Positions 13,900 through 24,899 of a DNA stretch of 64,000 nt are shown here, in pieces (positions within the stretch are counted from its first letter, which is position 1; every line of letters begins with the position of its first letter). The stretch comes from Bryum argenteum (lineage: Eukaryota > Streptophyta > Bryopsida > Bryales > Bryaceae): positions 14,888,345 through 14,952,344 of the forward strand of contig CM073326.1 in assembly GCA_037043015.1 (NCBI GenBank), in the 5' to 3' direction. The position numbers were made by a program, and so were the translations under genes. Below the pieces are notes generated by a model that saw only the letters and a list, made by a program, of their open reading frames with translations, was not told where the DNA came from and searched no databases.

Positions 13900-15224
13900 T
13901 TATTAGAAGCTTGTCTAGAGTACCACTACCTTGTGTAATTCTATAAGAGAACGCCTTGTAAGGGAGTATATTGCAACTCAGATTCAAGGACGAAATTTGT
14001 GTTCGTGGACTGCCAGGATGTTAATACATGGTTCGTTCATGATGGATACGAGTGGAGTGCAGCTGAGATATGCATAAATGTCCAAGACTTGCTTTTGACT
14101 TAAAAGTCATCGAACGGCATCTTCTCTCATGATGTACGCTATCGTCTTCATTGCAAGTTATGCCTTTAAGTAAATGCCAAGTTCGTATAAGGTGGGTACA
14201 AGCATCGATGTTATACTTTTACCTGTATTGTAGGGAATTCGTGAAAGTCGAGGTCCAGATTGTATCAGAATTGTACAACTGAAAACATGAGACACCCAAC
14301 CCATTGCATATAACAATCTTTGAATTCTTCTATACGAGCAACTTTCACACCCATTTCACAATTGGGGCCAAAACTATACAAAACTAAAGAGATTCAAGTT
14401 CCAAGGAGAACACTGAGAAGAGACTTTTGTGTGAAGATGTTTGTTATGTAAGCGCTTTTAAAGATCTTCCTTGTGTATCAATAACCTGTACCATTCTCAT
14501 TCTACTTAAATTGAGCAAAAGTAGTCAGTTGCCATTCTGACAAAAGTGAAGAACAATATTCAGTTGCAACAGTAACGTACTTAAACAACAAGATTCAGTT
14601 CCAAATAATTCGAGGCACATGCATGAAAAGCAAAGTTCCTGTTCGTGCAAAAGGGTGTTCTAAAGATGAGGATACATACAAGTACCGTATGATTGCGCGT
14701 GCAAGAAATAATGCTAGAAAGAAATTCGAACTTAGATATGATATTTCCAATTAGCCACCAATGACAACCTTTCCTTCATCCCGCCTAAAAAATTTTCAAA
14801 ACAATATATGAAAGCCTTAGAATGTCTACATTTAACCAATCTACATATCTGCATACCCATTTTTATCAAACTTCAACTAACACACAACTTCCTCAAAAGC
14901 TTATCAGAGGAGTTATTTGAGCTCATCTTAGAGCATCTCAACGTGGCATAAATGAAACTCTAAAACAATGAGCATAATTCAATAATAAGCACACCTTGTT
15001 TGTTTGCCCGAGTCAAAACAATGAAGAAAATCCAGGCATTGGTCCAATAGGAACGTAATGTACTATTCAGAAGGTGAAATGGAGCTCAAAGTCCCCCTTT
15101 CACATCCAAAGTAAATACACACCATAGACATCACAGCTGAAAGAAGAGAAATTCAGCTCAGTGCATGACATAACTCTGTTCGAAGTACCAATTCCTACTG
15201 CAGTCAGTAGAAATGATCGCAAAC
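13900..15224. other. Unique sequence downstream of the C2-repeat gene
   Basis: This stretch has no convincing open frame and does not resemble the repeat families in the window. Because the gene is on the minus strand, the part next to 15225 should hold its 3'UTR and polyadenylation signals, but I cannot pick the cleavage site. Confidence 0.5.
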
Positions 15225-15745
15225 TCAATAAGCTACTGAAGGAGGCCGAGGTGGCCCTCGCGGGGGTCCTCGAGGAGGCCCACCTACCATAGGTGGTGGC
15301 CCTCTAGGAGGTCCGCCGGGGTGCATTCCCATGGGAGGAGGACCCCTCGGGGGTCCTGGATATGGAGCCCTCATCGAAGGACCCCTCGGCGGCCCACCCA
15401 TCCCTGGAGGGCCTCTAGGCGGTCCTCCCATCCTTGGAGGGCCTCTGGGCGGTCCTCCCATAGGCCGAAGAGGACCTCTGGGCGGTCCTTCCATAGGCCG
15501 AAGAGGACCTCTTGGACCTAGTGGCCCTCCCATGGGCCGAGGAGGACCTCTTGGACCTGGCGGTCCTCCCATGGGCCTTGGGCTTCTAGGCCCTCCTCTC
15601 CCGCGAGCAACGGGGCCCATTCTAGGGCCTCGTCCTCGCCCTCGACCCCTGCCTTGAGGTCCGTATTGACCTTGTGGATCTACTGATGCTACCACTGTTG
15701 TCGCCACTGCTCCTATAAGAGCATTTGTCAAAATGTCTTCAACTC
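15225..15745 (-). other. Gly/Pro/Arg-rich C-terminal exon 8 of the C2-repeat gene
   Basis: The acceptor CTGTGCAG precedes GAGTTGAAGAC, and the frame continues from the donor GATGCAG|GTGAGA at 16082. The exon starts with VEDILTNALIGAVATTVV, a short hydrophobic segment. An RGRGRGRG stretch and many GGPPRGPPRMGGPP-like units follow, ending PPSVAY-stop. The RG and GPP repeats resemble disordered phase-separating or RNA-binding tails. The complementary strand is also open here because of composition and is not taken as a gene. Confidence 0.8.
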
Positions 15746-18700
15746 CTGCACAGACCACATCCATCAAAATTCAAAAACGGTGCCACATTTTTGGAGAAAT
15801 TGGTACTACTAAAAGTTGCGCAATGTACTATGTGCTGATTGATAGTTAACTTCGATGATCCAAATAATTGTACATCAAGTTATTCCGATGAAACTTTCTA
15901 GAATGTATGTATTTTGTTCAGAGATCCCAGTAATCTATCTCTGCTTTCTAAAAGCCCAGACATCAGCTAAGTATGTCAACAAGAACCAGCATCGCGTAAA
16001 TTATGAAGAGTACTGCAACATTTTTGCTTGAGAGTATGACACAAAGTGAACTCATTTAGAGGGGCAAACAAGAGTTCTCACCTGCATCTTCACCATACCC
16101 ATTGTACTGACCATAGTGATCGTTGACAGTGACCAATTGAGCAGTCTGCCTTGCTGCCTCTCCTGCGACGGCTGCCCCAATTGGCGCCATATTGCGTCCA
16201 ACACTAGTTAATCCCCTCATGAAGCCCTTCATAGCGTTTTGGACACTCTTCACTACTTTCTTGCCTGAAGTCTCTGGATTCCCAGGTGCATTGTACATGG
16301 TGGGCATGGCCTGCTCAGGTCCATTGACGTTGTACCCAAGCGCTGGACGTCTTGGCCTCGAATACTCTGGGTTGCTGAAATCAGAAGCTACAGCTGGATT
16401 TCTGGACCTTGGTTGGCGGGGCAATTGATTGCCATACGAAGCTTTGGCAGCGTAGTTATCTTCACATGTGTAGTTTTCAACATCATAAGATGTATCGGAT
16501 ACGCGAGCGGGAGGTGGCCTTTGTGGCCTTGCAGTACGAGGAGGAGGTCTCCGGACTAGATGAGGATGGACAAGTATGCTTCCGTCCGAAACTGTATCCT
16601 CCAGCCAGTTGGAAACACGATCGTTGTGCGACACCCCTCCACCGTAATTGGACTCGTAGTGTGTTGGAGGACCGCGTAGCCTGTCTGGATCGTATTTCGG
16701 AGGAGAAAGATCAAGATCGTCCAGAGACTTCTGCTTCTGTTTACCGCCATCATCGCCCTCGGAGTCAGATCCTGATGAATTCGAACTTGATTGGGAACTG
16801 GATTTGGAGGAGCCCTTGGACTTCTTAGAGCTTGATTTGGAGAAGCCTTTGGATTTGGGCTTCTGAGGGCCTTGGTGTTCCACTAGCACAACGTCCTCTT
16901 TGATCTGATTTCCGCCATCATCCCTAGGATCATCCCCCGCCTGTGCATCGTAGGTTAGCTCCAGCGCCAAACCAAAACCTCCAACAGAGGATTCCTCCTG
17001 GTCCACATTCACATTCTCTTCGTATGTCACGTGCTCTGTGACTGTCGTGGTCTCTTCATAGGAAGTGGTCACGTTCTCCTGGTATGAGACTTCCACATTT
17101 TGTGTTTCTTCGTAGGAGACTTCGACATCCTGTGTCTCAATGTAAGAGACTTCCACTTCTTGTGTCTCAATGTAAGAAACATCGACGCCGTAATTCTCCT
17201 CATAAGAAACGTTGGTGGTCATATTTTCATCGTACGAAACTTCTGCTTCATAAGTCTCCTTGTACGAAGTCTCCACTTTGGCACTCTCCTCATACGACGT
17301 CTGTACTTCCACATTCTCCTCATAGGATGCATCCGCTTCATAATTCTCCTCGTATGACACCTCTACTTGGAGATTTTCTTCGTGCAACACCTCCGTTTCG
17401 TACTTCTCTTCATATGACGCCTTCACTTCACGATCCTCATCATAGGATACTGCTGCCTTGTATTCCTCTTCATAAGAGGCCTCCAGTGCACGTTCCTCCT
17501 CATATGACTCATCCGCCTTGTAGTTCTCTTCATAAGAAGCCTCCACTTCACATTCCTCCTCATATGATTCCTCCGCCTCATAGTTCTCTTCGTAGGAGGC
17601 CTCCACTTCGACGTTTTCTTCGTAAGAAACCTCTGCCTCATGATTCTCTTCATAAGAGGCCTCGACTTTGCATTCCTCCTCATATGATACCTCCGCTTCG
17701 TAGTTCTCTTCGTAGGAGGCCTCCACTTCGGCGTTTTCTTCGTAAGAAACCTCTGCCTCATGATTCTCTTCATAAGAGGCCTCGACTTTGCATTCCTCCT
17801 CATATGATACCTCCGCTTCGTAGTTCTCTTCGTAGGAGGCCTCCACTTCGACGTTTTCTTCGTAAGAAACCTCTGCCTCATGATTCTCTTCATAAGAGGC
17901 CTCGACTTTGCATTCCTCCTCATATGATACCTCCGCTTCGTAGTTCTCTTCGTAGGAGGCCTCCACTTCGACGTTATCTTCGTAAGTGGCCTCCACTTCG
18001 ACATCCTCTTCATAGGAGGCCTCCACTTCGACATCCTCTTCATAGGAGGCCTCCACTTCGACATCCTCTTCATAGGAGGCCTCCACTTCGACGTTCTCTT
18101 CGTAAGAAACCTCTGCCTCATGGTTCTCTTCATAAGAGGCCTCGACTTTGCATTCCTCCTCATATGATACCTCCGCTTCGTAGTTCTCTTCGTAGGAGGC
18201 CTCCACTTCGACGTTATCTTCGTAAGTGGCCTCCACTTCGACATCCTCTTCATAGGAGGCCTCCACTTCGACATCCTCTTCATAGGAGGCCTCCACTTCG
18301 ACATCCTCTTCATAGGAGGCCTCCACTTCGACGTTCTCTTCGTAAGAAACCTCTGCCTCATGGTTCTCTTCGTACGAAGCCTCGACTTCACGTTCCTCCT
18401 CATATGATACCTCCACTGTTTCGTAGTTCTCTTCGTAAGAAACCTCCACTTCGTAGTTCTCTTCGTAAGAAACCTCCACTTCGTAGTTCTCTTCGTAGGA
18501 GGCCTCGACTTCGACGTTCTCTTCGTAGGACACTTCTGCTTCGTAATTCTCTTTGTAAGAGGCTTGCACCTCAACATTCTGCTCATATGAAGCCTCCACC
18601 TCATACGAAGTTTCCACTTCTACACTTTGTTGGGTCTCGTACGATGCCTCAATCTCAACGCTGTGCTCGACTTCATACGAAGCCTCATACGAGGATTCCA

Positions 18701-21700
18701 CTTCCGTCGTTTGCTGGTACGATTGATCCACCTCAACACTTCGCTCAATCTCATACGAAGTTTCTACTTCAACACTTTCAGTGTACGAAGCCTCCACCTC
18801 GCGCGATGTTTGCACTTCCACCAACTGTTGGTACGAAGTCTCCACCTGAATACTCTGCTCAATCTCGACGCTTTGCTGCACAGAAACATTTTGCTCCACA
18901 GAGACAGTTCTCTCAACAGTGACAATTTGCTGCACACTAGAATCACCTCCATTGTCGCCTGAATCACCATTATTAGCTTGAATGCCAAGAATGATTGAGA
19001 ATCCCCCAGCAGGTTGAGAATCGTCATTCCCCGCGTCCCTATCATCTCCATCATCTTGCGCAATTGGTTGTGGAGCACCATGTCGAGGACCTTGAGCATT
19101 ATCTTCCTCAGAACTGCTCTCTCCTTCATCTGGTACAAATGCAGGCTGTGGTGCGGCTCGAGACACAAATGCGGGTTGTGGAGTGTGTCGGGACTCAGAT
19201 GCAAGTTCTAAAGGACCTCGAAGGGCATCAATCTCTTCCTCGCTGCTGCTGCTTTCTCCTTTATCAGGCACAAACTCAGGTTGGGGTAGAGTTCGGGGTG
19301 GAGTGCGCTGCGGTGTGGAGTCCTGACTAACGCCACGGCTTGCTAAAAGTGGTCTTGGAGGCCCACCAATGATCGATGACACGTTAGACTTCTTAGACTT
19401 CTTTGAGTCCTGTGACTCCGCGTCGGAATCAGAATCGGAATTGTCTGAACTTTGCAGTTTTGGAGGTGGAAAAGCTGCTGGAGGTTTACCTTCGCACTGA
19501 GATACTCCAGGCTGCAACACATCAAACTTCACACCTTAATAAAATGAAAGACAATAGTAATGGCACCCGCGTCTCCACCATTGTCTAAGCGACAACCGCA
19601 ATGGAGGTAAATACACCACACAATGACCACAATGCAATAGTTCAGCATTCTTGTGAGAACCTGTAAAGGCTCGCCTTGTTCATTTCTTCCAAATCGAGCA
19701 GCTCTTTTTGCTCCCAAAGTCCGTGTCTGCACAAGTGGAACTTCTGTTGGTTGCTGCAGTTGCTTTTGCAGTCGAACATGTAATTGCCCTAGTTGATTTG
19801 GGGTCACAGGCCTGTAATGAGCGTTCCCAGGTGGATACGTCAAGCCAACGTGCACTGGTCGAGGACCAGGACGTGGTCCAGGTTGAGGTTGAGGACCCGG
19901 CCTATAAGCACAGCCTCCACTAGACATCTCGTGGACATTCTGTACACGTTGCCCTGGTGGACGGATCATCTGTGCAGTCGGAATGTTGCATGGTGGACCA
20001 TGAAAAGCAAGTCCAGGTCTAGGTCCAGGTCCAGGTCTTGGTCCAGCAATGTGCACAAGCTGAATCCCTTGAGATCTTTCACCATTCTGATGCACGGGGC
20101 GCTGATGACCGAGGTGAGGACCGTAGCTTCCGTAGTTTGGCCCTGGTGCAAGCGCATACTGGGTATGCTCATCGAGCTCCTGAATTTGTCCACGACTTTG
20201 ATTTTCCATCTCTGGTTTCGACAATATTGGTGGCCTCGAGTCCCGTGAGCCTTCTGATTCAGAGTCCGAATCGCCCTTGACCGTCACCTCCCTCGAGTTT
20301 CGGTGCTCATGATGTCGTGATGCTCGTGTCACGCTGGGGTGAGAAACGCTTGATCGCCTGGAGCCTTCATCGGATTCAGTCTCTGTTCTCCCCGATTGCC
20401 CAGGCGAAGCGGTTCTTGATGACTGTGACATTCTTCTGCTTACATACAAGGGCTTGTCATCATCCAGCGCTGGAGCCACATTCGCTGCATCAGGGGCGGC
20501 AGCTGACTGCTGAGGGAAACCCTTTTGTCCATGAGCATACTCCAAGGCATCTAAACTCGGAATTGTGGGCATCTCCGGCAACATGGACAAGGTAGAAGGT
20601 GAAGGCACGTCAGCAAGTTGGGGAACATCTGCAAATGAGAAGTCTCCTAGATGAACCCCTCGCGTAGCCACTACAGGCTCCACTTGATTGGGAGTCTTTA
20701 GACACGACGATGCCGATGGTGCGACAACGGGAACATTGTGGGCAGGTCCAGGACCCACAATAGCACCTGGAACATTGTTAACAAGTTCAGGATGCCGCGA
20801 TGGAGGGGACCTAGCAGCAACAGGAGCATTGTAGACAGGTCCAGGTTGCCATGTTGGAGGAGGCCCAGCAGCAATGGGAGCATTGTAGATAGGTCCGGGC
20901 TGCCGTGATGGAGAGGGCATGGCAGTACCGGGACCATTGTTCGGACGACGAACGTATTCAGGAGCTGGAGCCGGATGGCCACCACGCCTTGGATGTCCGT
21001 GCCTTGAACCTCCATAGCTTGAACCTCCATGGCCTGAACCTCCGTGGCTAGAACCTCCATGGCTTGAACCATCTCGTGAGGGCGGACCTCCTCGTCGAGG
21101 AGGCCAAACTGGTGCATCGTATTCCTCGACATGAAGGACTGGACGCCTTTGGTCGTCTTGGAAAGGAGGTGGTGCCAAAGGCAGCTGTTGTTGTTGCGCA
21201 TGCGCTGGTGTGGGTGCCGACTGAGCGTGTCGAAGGGGATGTGTTGGAGGAGGATGAGGATCAAGGGGCAACGAATTCCTTCGACCCGGTCCATCAAAAT
21301 CATAAGCTGCACAAAACCAGGAGAGATCAACCAAACCGATAATGTGATTTCGCTATTGTTTCAATCCCTACACAATTTGATAACATGAAATACTTAGCTT
21401 CGTGCAGTTTACAGACAAAGAAGTTGGCCTATGTGCCAACGTGGGCTTGGGTGGAGATACACGTACATGGATGACGAGAACTTTGAGGAGATGGAGCATC
21501 ATCAGCGGTTCCTCCAAATCCTGACCTCCGGCTTGACCCACCATTAGAGGAACTGTCTTCATCATTATCTGCAACCGGGTCCAAGCTCGGAACAGGGCTT
21601 AAGACTGGTCGCCGCGGTTGAAACAAAGGTCCGGGCGTTGGATCAAGATGAGCCGGCCTCTGGCAAGCACACCACATAGCACTAATTTAGACTATCATCA

Positions 21701-23518
21701 TGTAGACCATGTCTATAGACCTACCACTTCAGAACATGTCTGCACGTAATGTTCTCAGAAAGCCTATGCAGATTTCTATACCCACGAGTATTGAACACAA
21801 GGAGCTCAACGTTGACTGAAGCACCGACAATCATGGCATTGTTCACATTCACTAGAACGAGATTAGTGCTCCAAAATTTAAGTGACTAAGCTCATACTCT
21901 ACTACTTGAGAGCACATTAGAACGAACCCTCTTTGCATGGAAGTTTAGGCCAAGTCTGATGTCGCCGTAGTGCTTCCCACCCCGAGTTACTGGATATGCT
22001 GTAACACCAACGCTGTGCTTTTCCCGAAACACTTCAACAAAAGCAAGACTGAAAATCAACAATTGCAAGTGAATTAGCAATCGAATCCCACAATACAATC
22101 TCACAATACAATCTAATTGCAATTATAATCTCACATGTTGGCTAGTATTACTAGTACTAATCATTGCCCTAGTGATGAGCATTAAACATGTACAAAGTGA
22201 CGCAATCTAAACTGCAAGCTCTCCAAAAATTTCAAGATGCATTTAGCTCAGGTTTGGGCATATCATTACTTGCATTCTCCAACTTGATCATCGTCCCGTA
22301 AAGAATTCTTTGCCATGATCTTGATCATCAAGTGATTCGTACTCCTGTCAATTTTGTATTCAAATGTCTGGTTCCAGTATGGCCTACTTCCTCCATCTGC
22401 GTCTCCAAAATCTCAAAGATCAAAACGAGCAAGCTTCATTGCACTTGCGCCTAAATGCTAGACATGCTAGACGTAAGCAGAAGCAAAAGCGAGAATTAAT
22501 GGCTCCATTTGTGGGAAGTGAAGTGAATTACCTATGGCAACTTTGGTTTTGAAAACCTGCGTCCCAACCGTAAGAATGCAATACGGGCTGCACTTGCCTA
22601 CACAGCACCAAGACCGAATGAATCACAGCACATGGATACCACCTCACCTTGGTGCGGCACATTAAATGAAACGACATAGATTGATTAGGGCGACAGTGGC
22701 AAATACTCCACAGCCAAAAGCCAATGAAGGACCCATAGATTGATTAGGACGACAATGGCAAATACTCCACAGCCAAAAACCGATAAAGGACCCAGAGATT
22801 GATTAGGACAACAATGGCAAATACTCCACAGCCAAAAACCAATAAAGGATGGACTGGAACACTCCTGGTAAGTAGTACTCCATTTCCGCCCTCCATAAAC
22901 CCACTCTAGAAGTCTGGAACCCTAATTTGCAAACCCTTCTCTCTCATGGCTTTGTAGACTAACATTAATTTCCATCGGATCCGCATATAATTGCCAGTAC
23001 AGTGGCCTGAAAATAATAGAATTCCGGGTTCTCTCGAGTGGTACACCCTGTCTCCACGATCTGAACCTCTTACCAAACTTCCAAGCAGTAATTTAACATT
23101 CTCAAACTGGCCTAGAATGATTGGGTGCTGCAGCCCTTGCAAGCAAATACTACTACCTTGTACTCTCTTATCAATAGGGACTACCGGAATTTGAACCTCA
23201 CAGCTGGAGACTAGCTACCGAAGATACTGATTATCACCCCAGAAACCGCTTCATCTTGAAAGGTTGAAGTTTATGCAGGGTCATTTCAAAGGCAGAATGG
23301 TGAGAAATGCCGGTTTCCAACTTACGTTACAATCTAAGTCTGTACACAACCTGCTTCAGAATTCAGATGGTGGAAATTCATTGGCGGTAAGAGCTCGTTC
23401 GATAGTTCTAACCTAAATTGCAAAACAAAAAACAGGGATGAGACTACGTACCTAGTAAGGCGGTGTTCTTAATGTTGAGGGCACCCTCAACATACACATG
23501 CAAGTCCCCGTGAGGCAT
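15225..23518 (-). CDS. Giant C2-domain protein with ~50 tandem SYEE-type decapeptide repeats (2058 aa, 8 exons)
   Basis: Exons read on the minus strand: 23518-23452, 22597-22532, 22402-22270, 22048-21928, 21659-21467, 21306-19661, 19511-16082 and 15745-15225. Every junction is GT-AG and the phases join without a stop; the total is 6177 nt. The start is the ATG at 23518 (MPHGDLHVYVEGALNIKN), typical for the first strand of a plant C2 domain. Residues 1-129 form the C2 domain. Residues 130-1050 are Pro/Gly/Ser/His-rich and look disordered. Residues ~1050-1576 are decapeptide repeats. Then come a Ser/Lys/Asp-rich stretch, a short helical stretch (KSVQNAMKGFMRGLTS) and an RG- and GPPRGPP-rich end. 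I see no signal peptide or membrane span. Small plant C2 proteins such as SRC2 share the C2-plus-low-complexity plan but are far shorter. The function is unknown; membrane-associated scaffolding is only an inference. Confidence 0.85.
16990..18590 (-). repeat. Decapeptide repeat array inside exon 7 (about 50 units, 30-bp period)
   Basis: Units run SYEENVEVEA, SYEENYEAEV, SYEEECKVEA, SYEENHEAEV and close variants, with Tyr at position 2 of nearly every unit and a run of acidic residues. I count about 50 units between residues ~1050 and ~1576; less regular VE/SY motifs extend the array upstream to about 18930. A higher-order 120-bp (40-residue) block recurs at 17641, 17761 and 17881 with few changes. 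A 240-bp block at 17941 is repeated almost exactly at 18181. The near identity at DNA level shows recent expansion or gene conversion. The alternating hydrophobic and acidic residues suggest beta-strand or solenoid propensity, but that is inference. Confidence 0.95.
21928..23518 (-). other. C2 domain encoded by exons 1-4 (residues 1-129)
   Basis: Four small exons, three of them too short or oddly phased to show as long open frames, join into one C2 fold. In order: MPHGDLHVYVEGALNIKN, then GKCSPYCILTVGTQVFKTKV, then RPYWNQTFEYKID, then LMIKIMAKNSLRDDDQVGEC, then a closing strand with GGKHYGDIRLGLNF. This follows the plant C2 pattern of GKSDPY, W-N-x-x-F and D-D-x-V-G-E. The usual Asp of the first calcium loop (GKSDPY) is Ser here (GKCSPY), and the D-x-D of the third loop reads KN. 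Only the late Asp cluster (RDDD) remains, so classical calcium binding looks weakened. C2 domains normally bind membranes or proteins; which applies here cannot be told from sequence. Confidence 0.85.
22676..22850. repeat. 59-bp minisatellite, three copies, in intron 1 of the C2-repeat gene
   Basis: The motif TTGATTAGG...GGCAAATACTCCACAGCC recurs at 22681, 22740 and 22799, a 59-bp period, with a few substitutions. It lies between exon 2 and exon 1 of the C2 gene. I see no coding or regulatory role. Confidence 0.85.
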
Positions 23519-24810
23519 TTTGAACTTCTGGATCTCCGCACGCGCCTAGCAGCAGCTCAGTCGATCACCCTCAAGCCCCAATCACTCTCACGTGAATTCC
23601 AGAAAACCGGCTTCACCAGTAGCTATTCACCATCGTCACATTCTCACCGCCTTCACCCATATTTAGCACCACTCAGAACCATCGCAACTAGCTCTTGAAT
23701 CACACACAGGCCCTCCTAGACCAAGTACGAATTCACTTCAGAACGTGCCTCCTGCTCCGAATCAATGCCAATCACCAAATCATCACCGCGCCAGTGAGGA
23801 GGAATGTCACTCACCTGGCGAAACGGATCATCAGCACCAGTCGAAGAAACAAGAGCCACGGTCCAAACCTACGAGATGGCGAATCTCCGACAAGAGCGCC
23901 GAAAAGTACCAGCGTTGACAGAGAAACTAGCAGGGATGGGAAGAGACTGGTAAGAATTGTACTCCAGACCGCATCCCTACCAAACAGGAAAATGTCTCCT
24001 GCACACTTCAACGACACCGCTGATATACCGACCGGTGCAACTCACGGTAACACTGGAAGCAAGCAACGAACGATTTGCAGATTTGAAAAATACCTCGTCC
24101 TCGTCATGGTGAGAACTGCTACTCATCACAGAATTCATCAGCAAACATCATCGAAAGAGTATTACGATTCCATTAATCGTATTACTACTACGGAGACATC
24201 TAGCAGATGTTACGGATTAGTCTTCTTGTCGGTACCCAACGCTCTGGAACTCGTGAAGATCGAATTGCTCTTCACTATTCCACTTGCACTCCTGCCTACA
24301 GTACTCGATGCTTCGGAGCTTGAACGCACGTCTACAAGCACGATATCGGTTACACCAAATTTGTCTGCTCTAACTCTCCGTTGTAGCAAAGTGACCCTCA
24401 CTCCCTGGGTTTCCTATCGCCTCGTTACATGAAACGGATGAAATCACTACACTGAATCAAGATATGGTACACCACACATGTATGCAAGATGTGACCTAAA
24501 CTACACGATCTAGTGCTTACCGATAGCTTCCAACAACAAAGCGTACCACGATGCCTGCATTCTCCTCAGCATATGAAAGAGGACGCATACATGAAACATA
24601 CAATCTGAAGTAGGCTCTGGCGCAATTTATTACCTGAACGCAGTGTCGGGGATCTGAAAACGCCGCTCCTCGCTCCTGGGCACCGCCCAGAGATATAGAT
24701 TCCACACCCCAGCACTTCAAACAAGCGCATACGTCGAACTCGATGCGCACGCCAGTTTCGCACATCCACGAGGCCGGCAGCGAGGTTTCGAGGACTTAGG
24801 GTTTAGGTGA
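23519..24810 (-). promoter_or_regulatory. 5' leader, probable 5'UTR intron and promoter of the C2-repeat gene
   Basis: A strong donor (CGCCAG|GTGAGTGAC, last exon base 23815) and an acceptor (GCTGCTAG|GCGCG, first base 23545) would remove a 269-bp intron just upstream of the ATG. Further out, the minus strand reads CTCTCACCTAAACCCTAAGT, which contains the plant telobox AAACCCTAA at 24804-24796, next to a pyrimidine-rich initiator-like patch. Teloboxes are common near transcription starts of plant housekeeping genes. The exact transcription start is not visible. Short open frames here are not convincing genes. Confidence 0.45.
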
Positions 24811-24899
24811 GAGAAGGCTTGCAACAAGGGGTCAAAGCTGTGTTAGGAGGGTAACGTGTGCAAAGGGCCCGGTCTGCTACAGTGGAGTGACGACCTCGA

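Noticed and set aside
15331-15657. Plus-strand Gly/Pro-rich frame opposite exon 8
   Set aside because: It is the complement of the GPPRGPP-coding repeat; it has no splice support and the minus-strand frame is better supported.
17084-18922. A 612-codon open frame on the plus strand, and a 393-codon frame on the minus strand, across the repeat array
   Set aside because: Both are by-products of the 30-bp repeat composition. The chosen minus-strand frame joins in phase with both neighbouring exons and gives a coherent protein; these do not.
22364-22552. 62-codon plus-strand frame
   Set aside because: It overlaps C2 exons 2 and 3 on the opposite strand and shows no motif of its own.
23695-24432. 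A 245-codon plus-strand frame upstream of the C2 gene
   Set aside because: No recognisable motif. It lies over the probable 5' leader and 5'UTR intron of the minus-strand gene.
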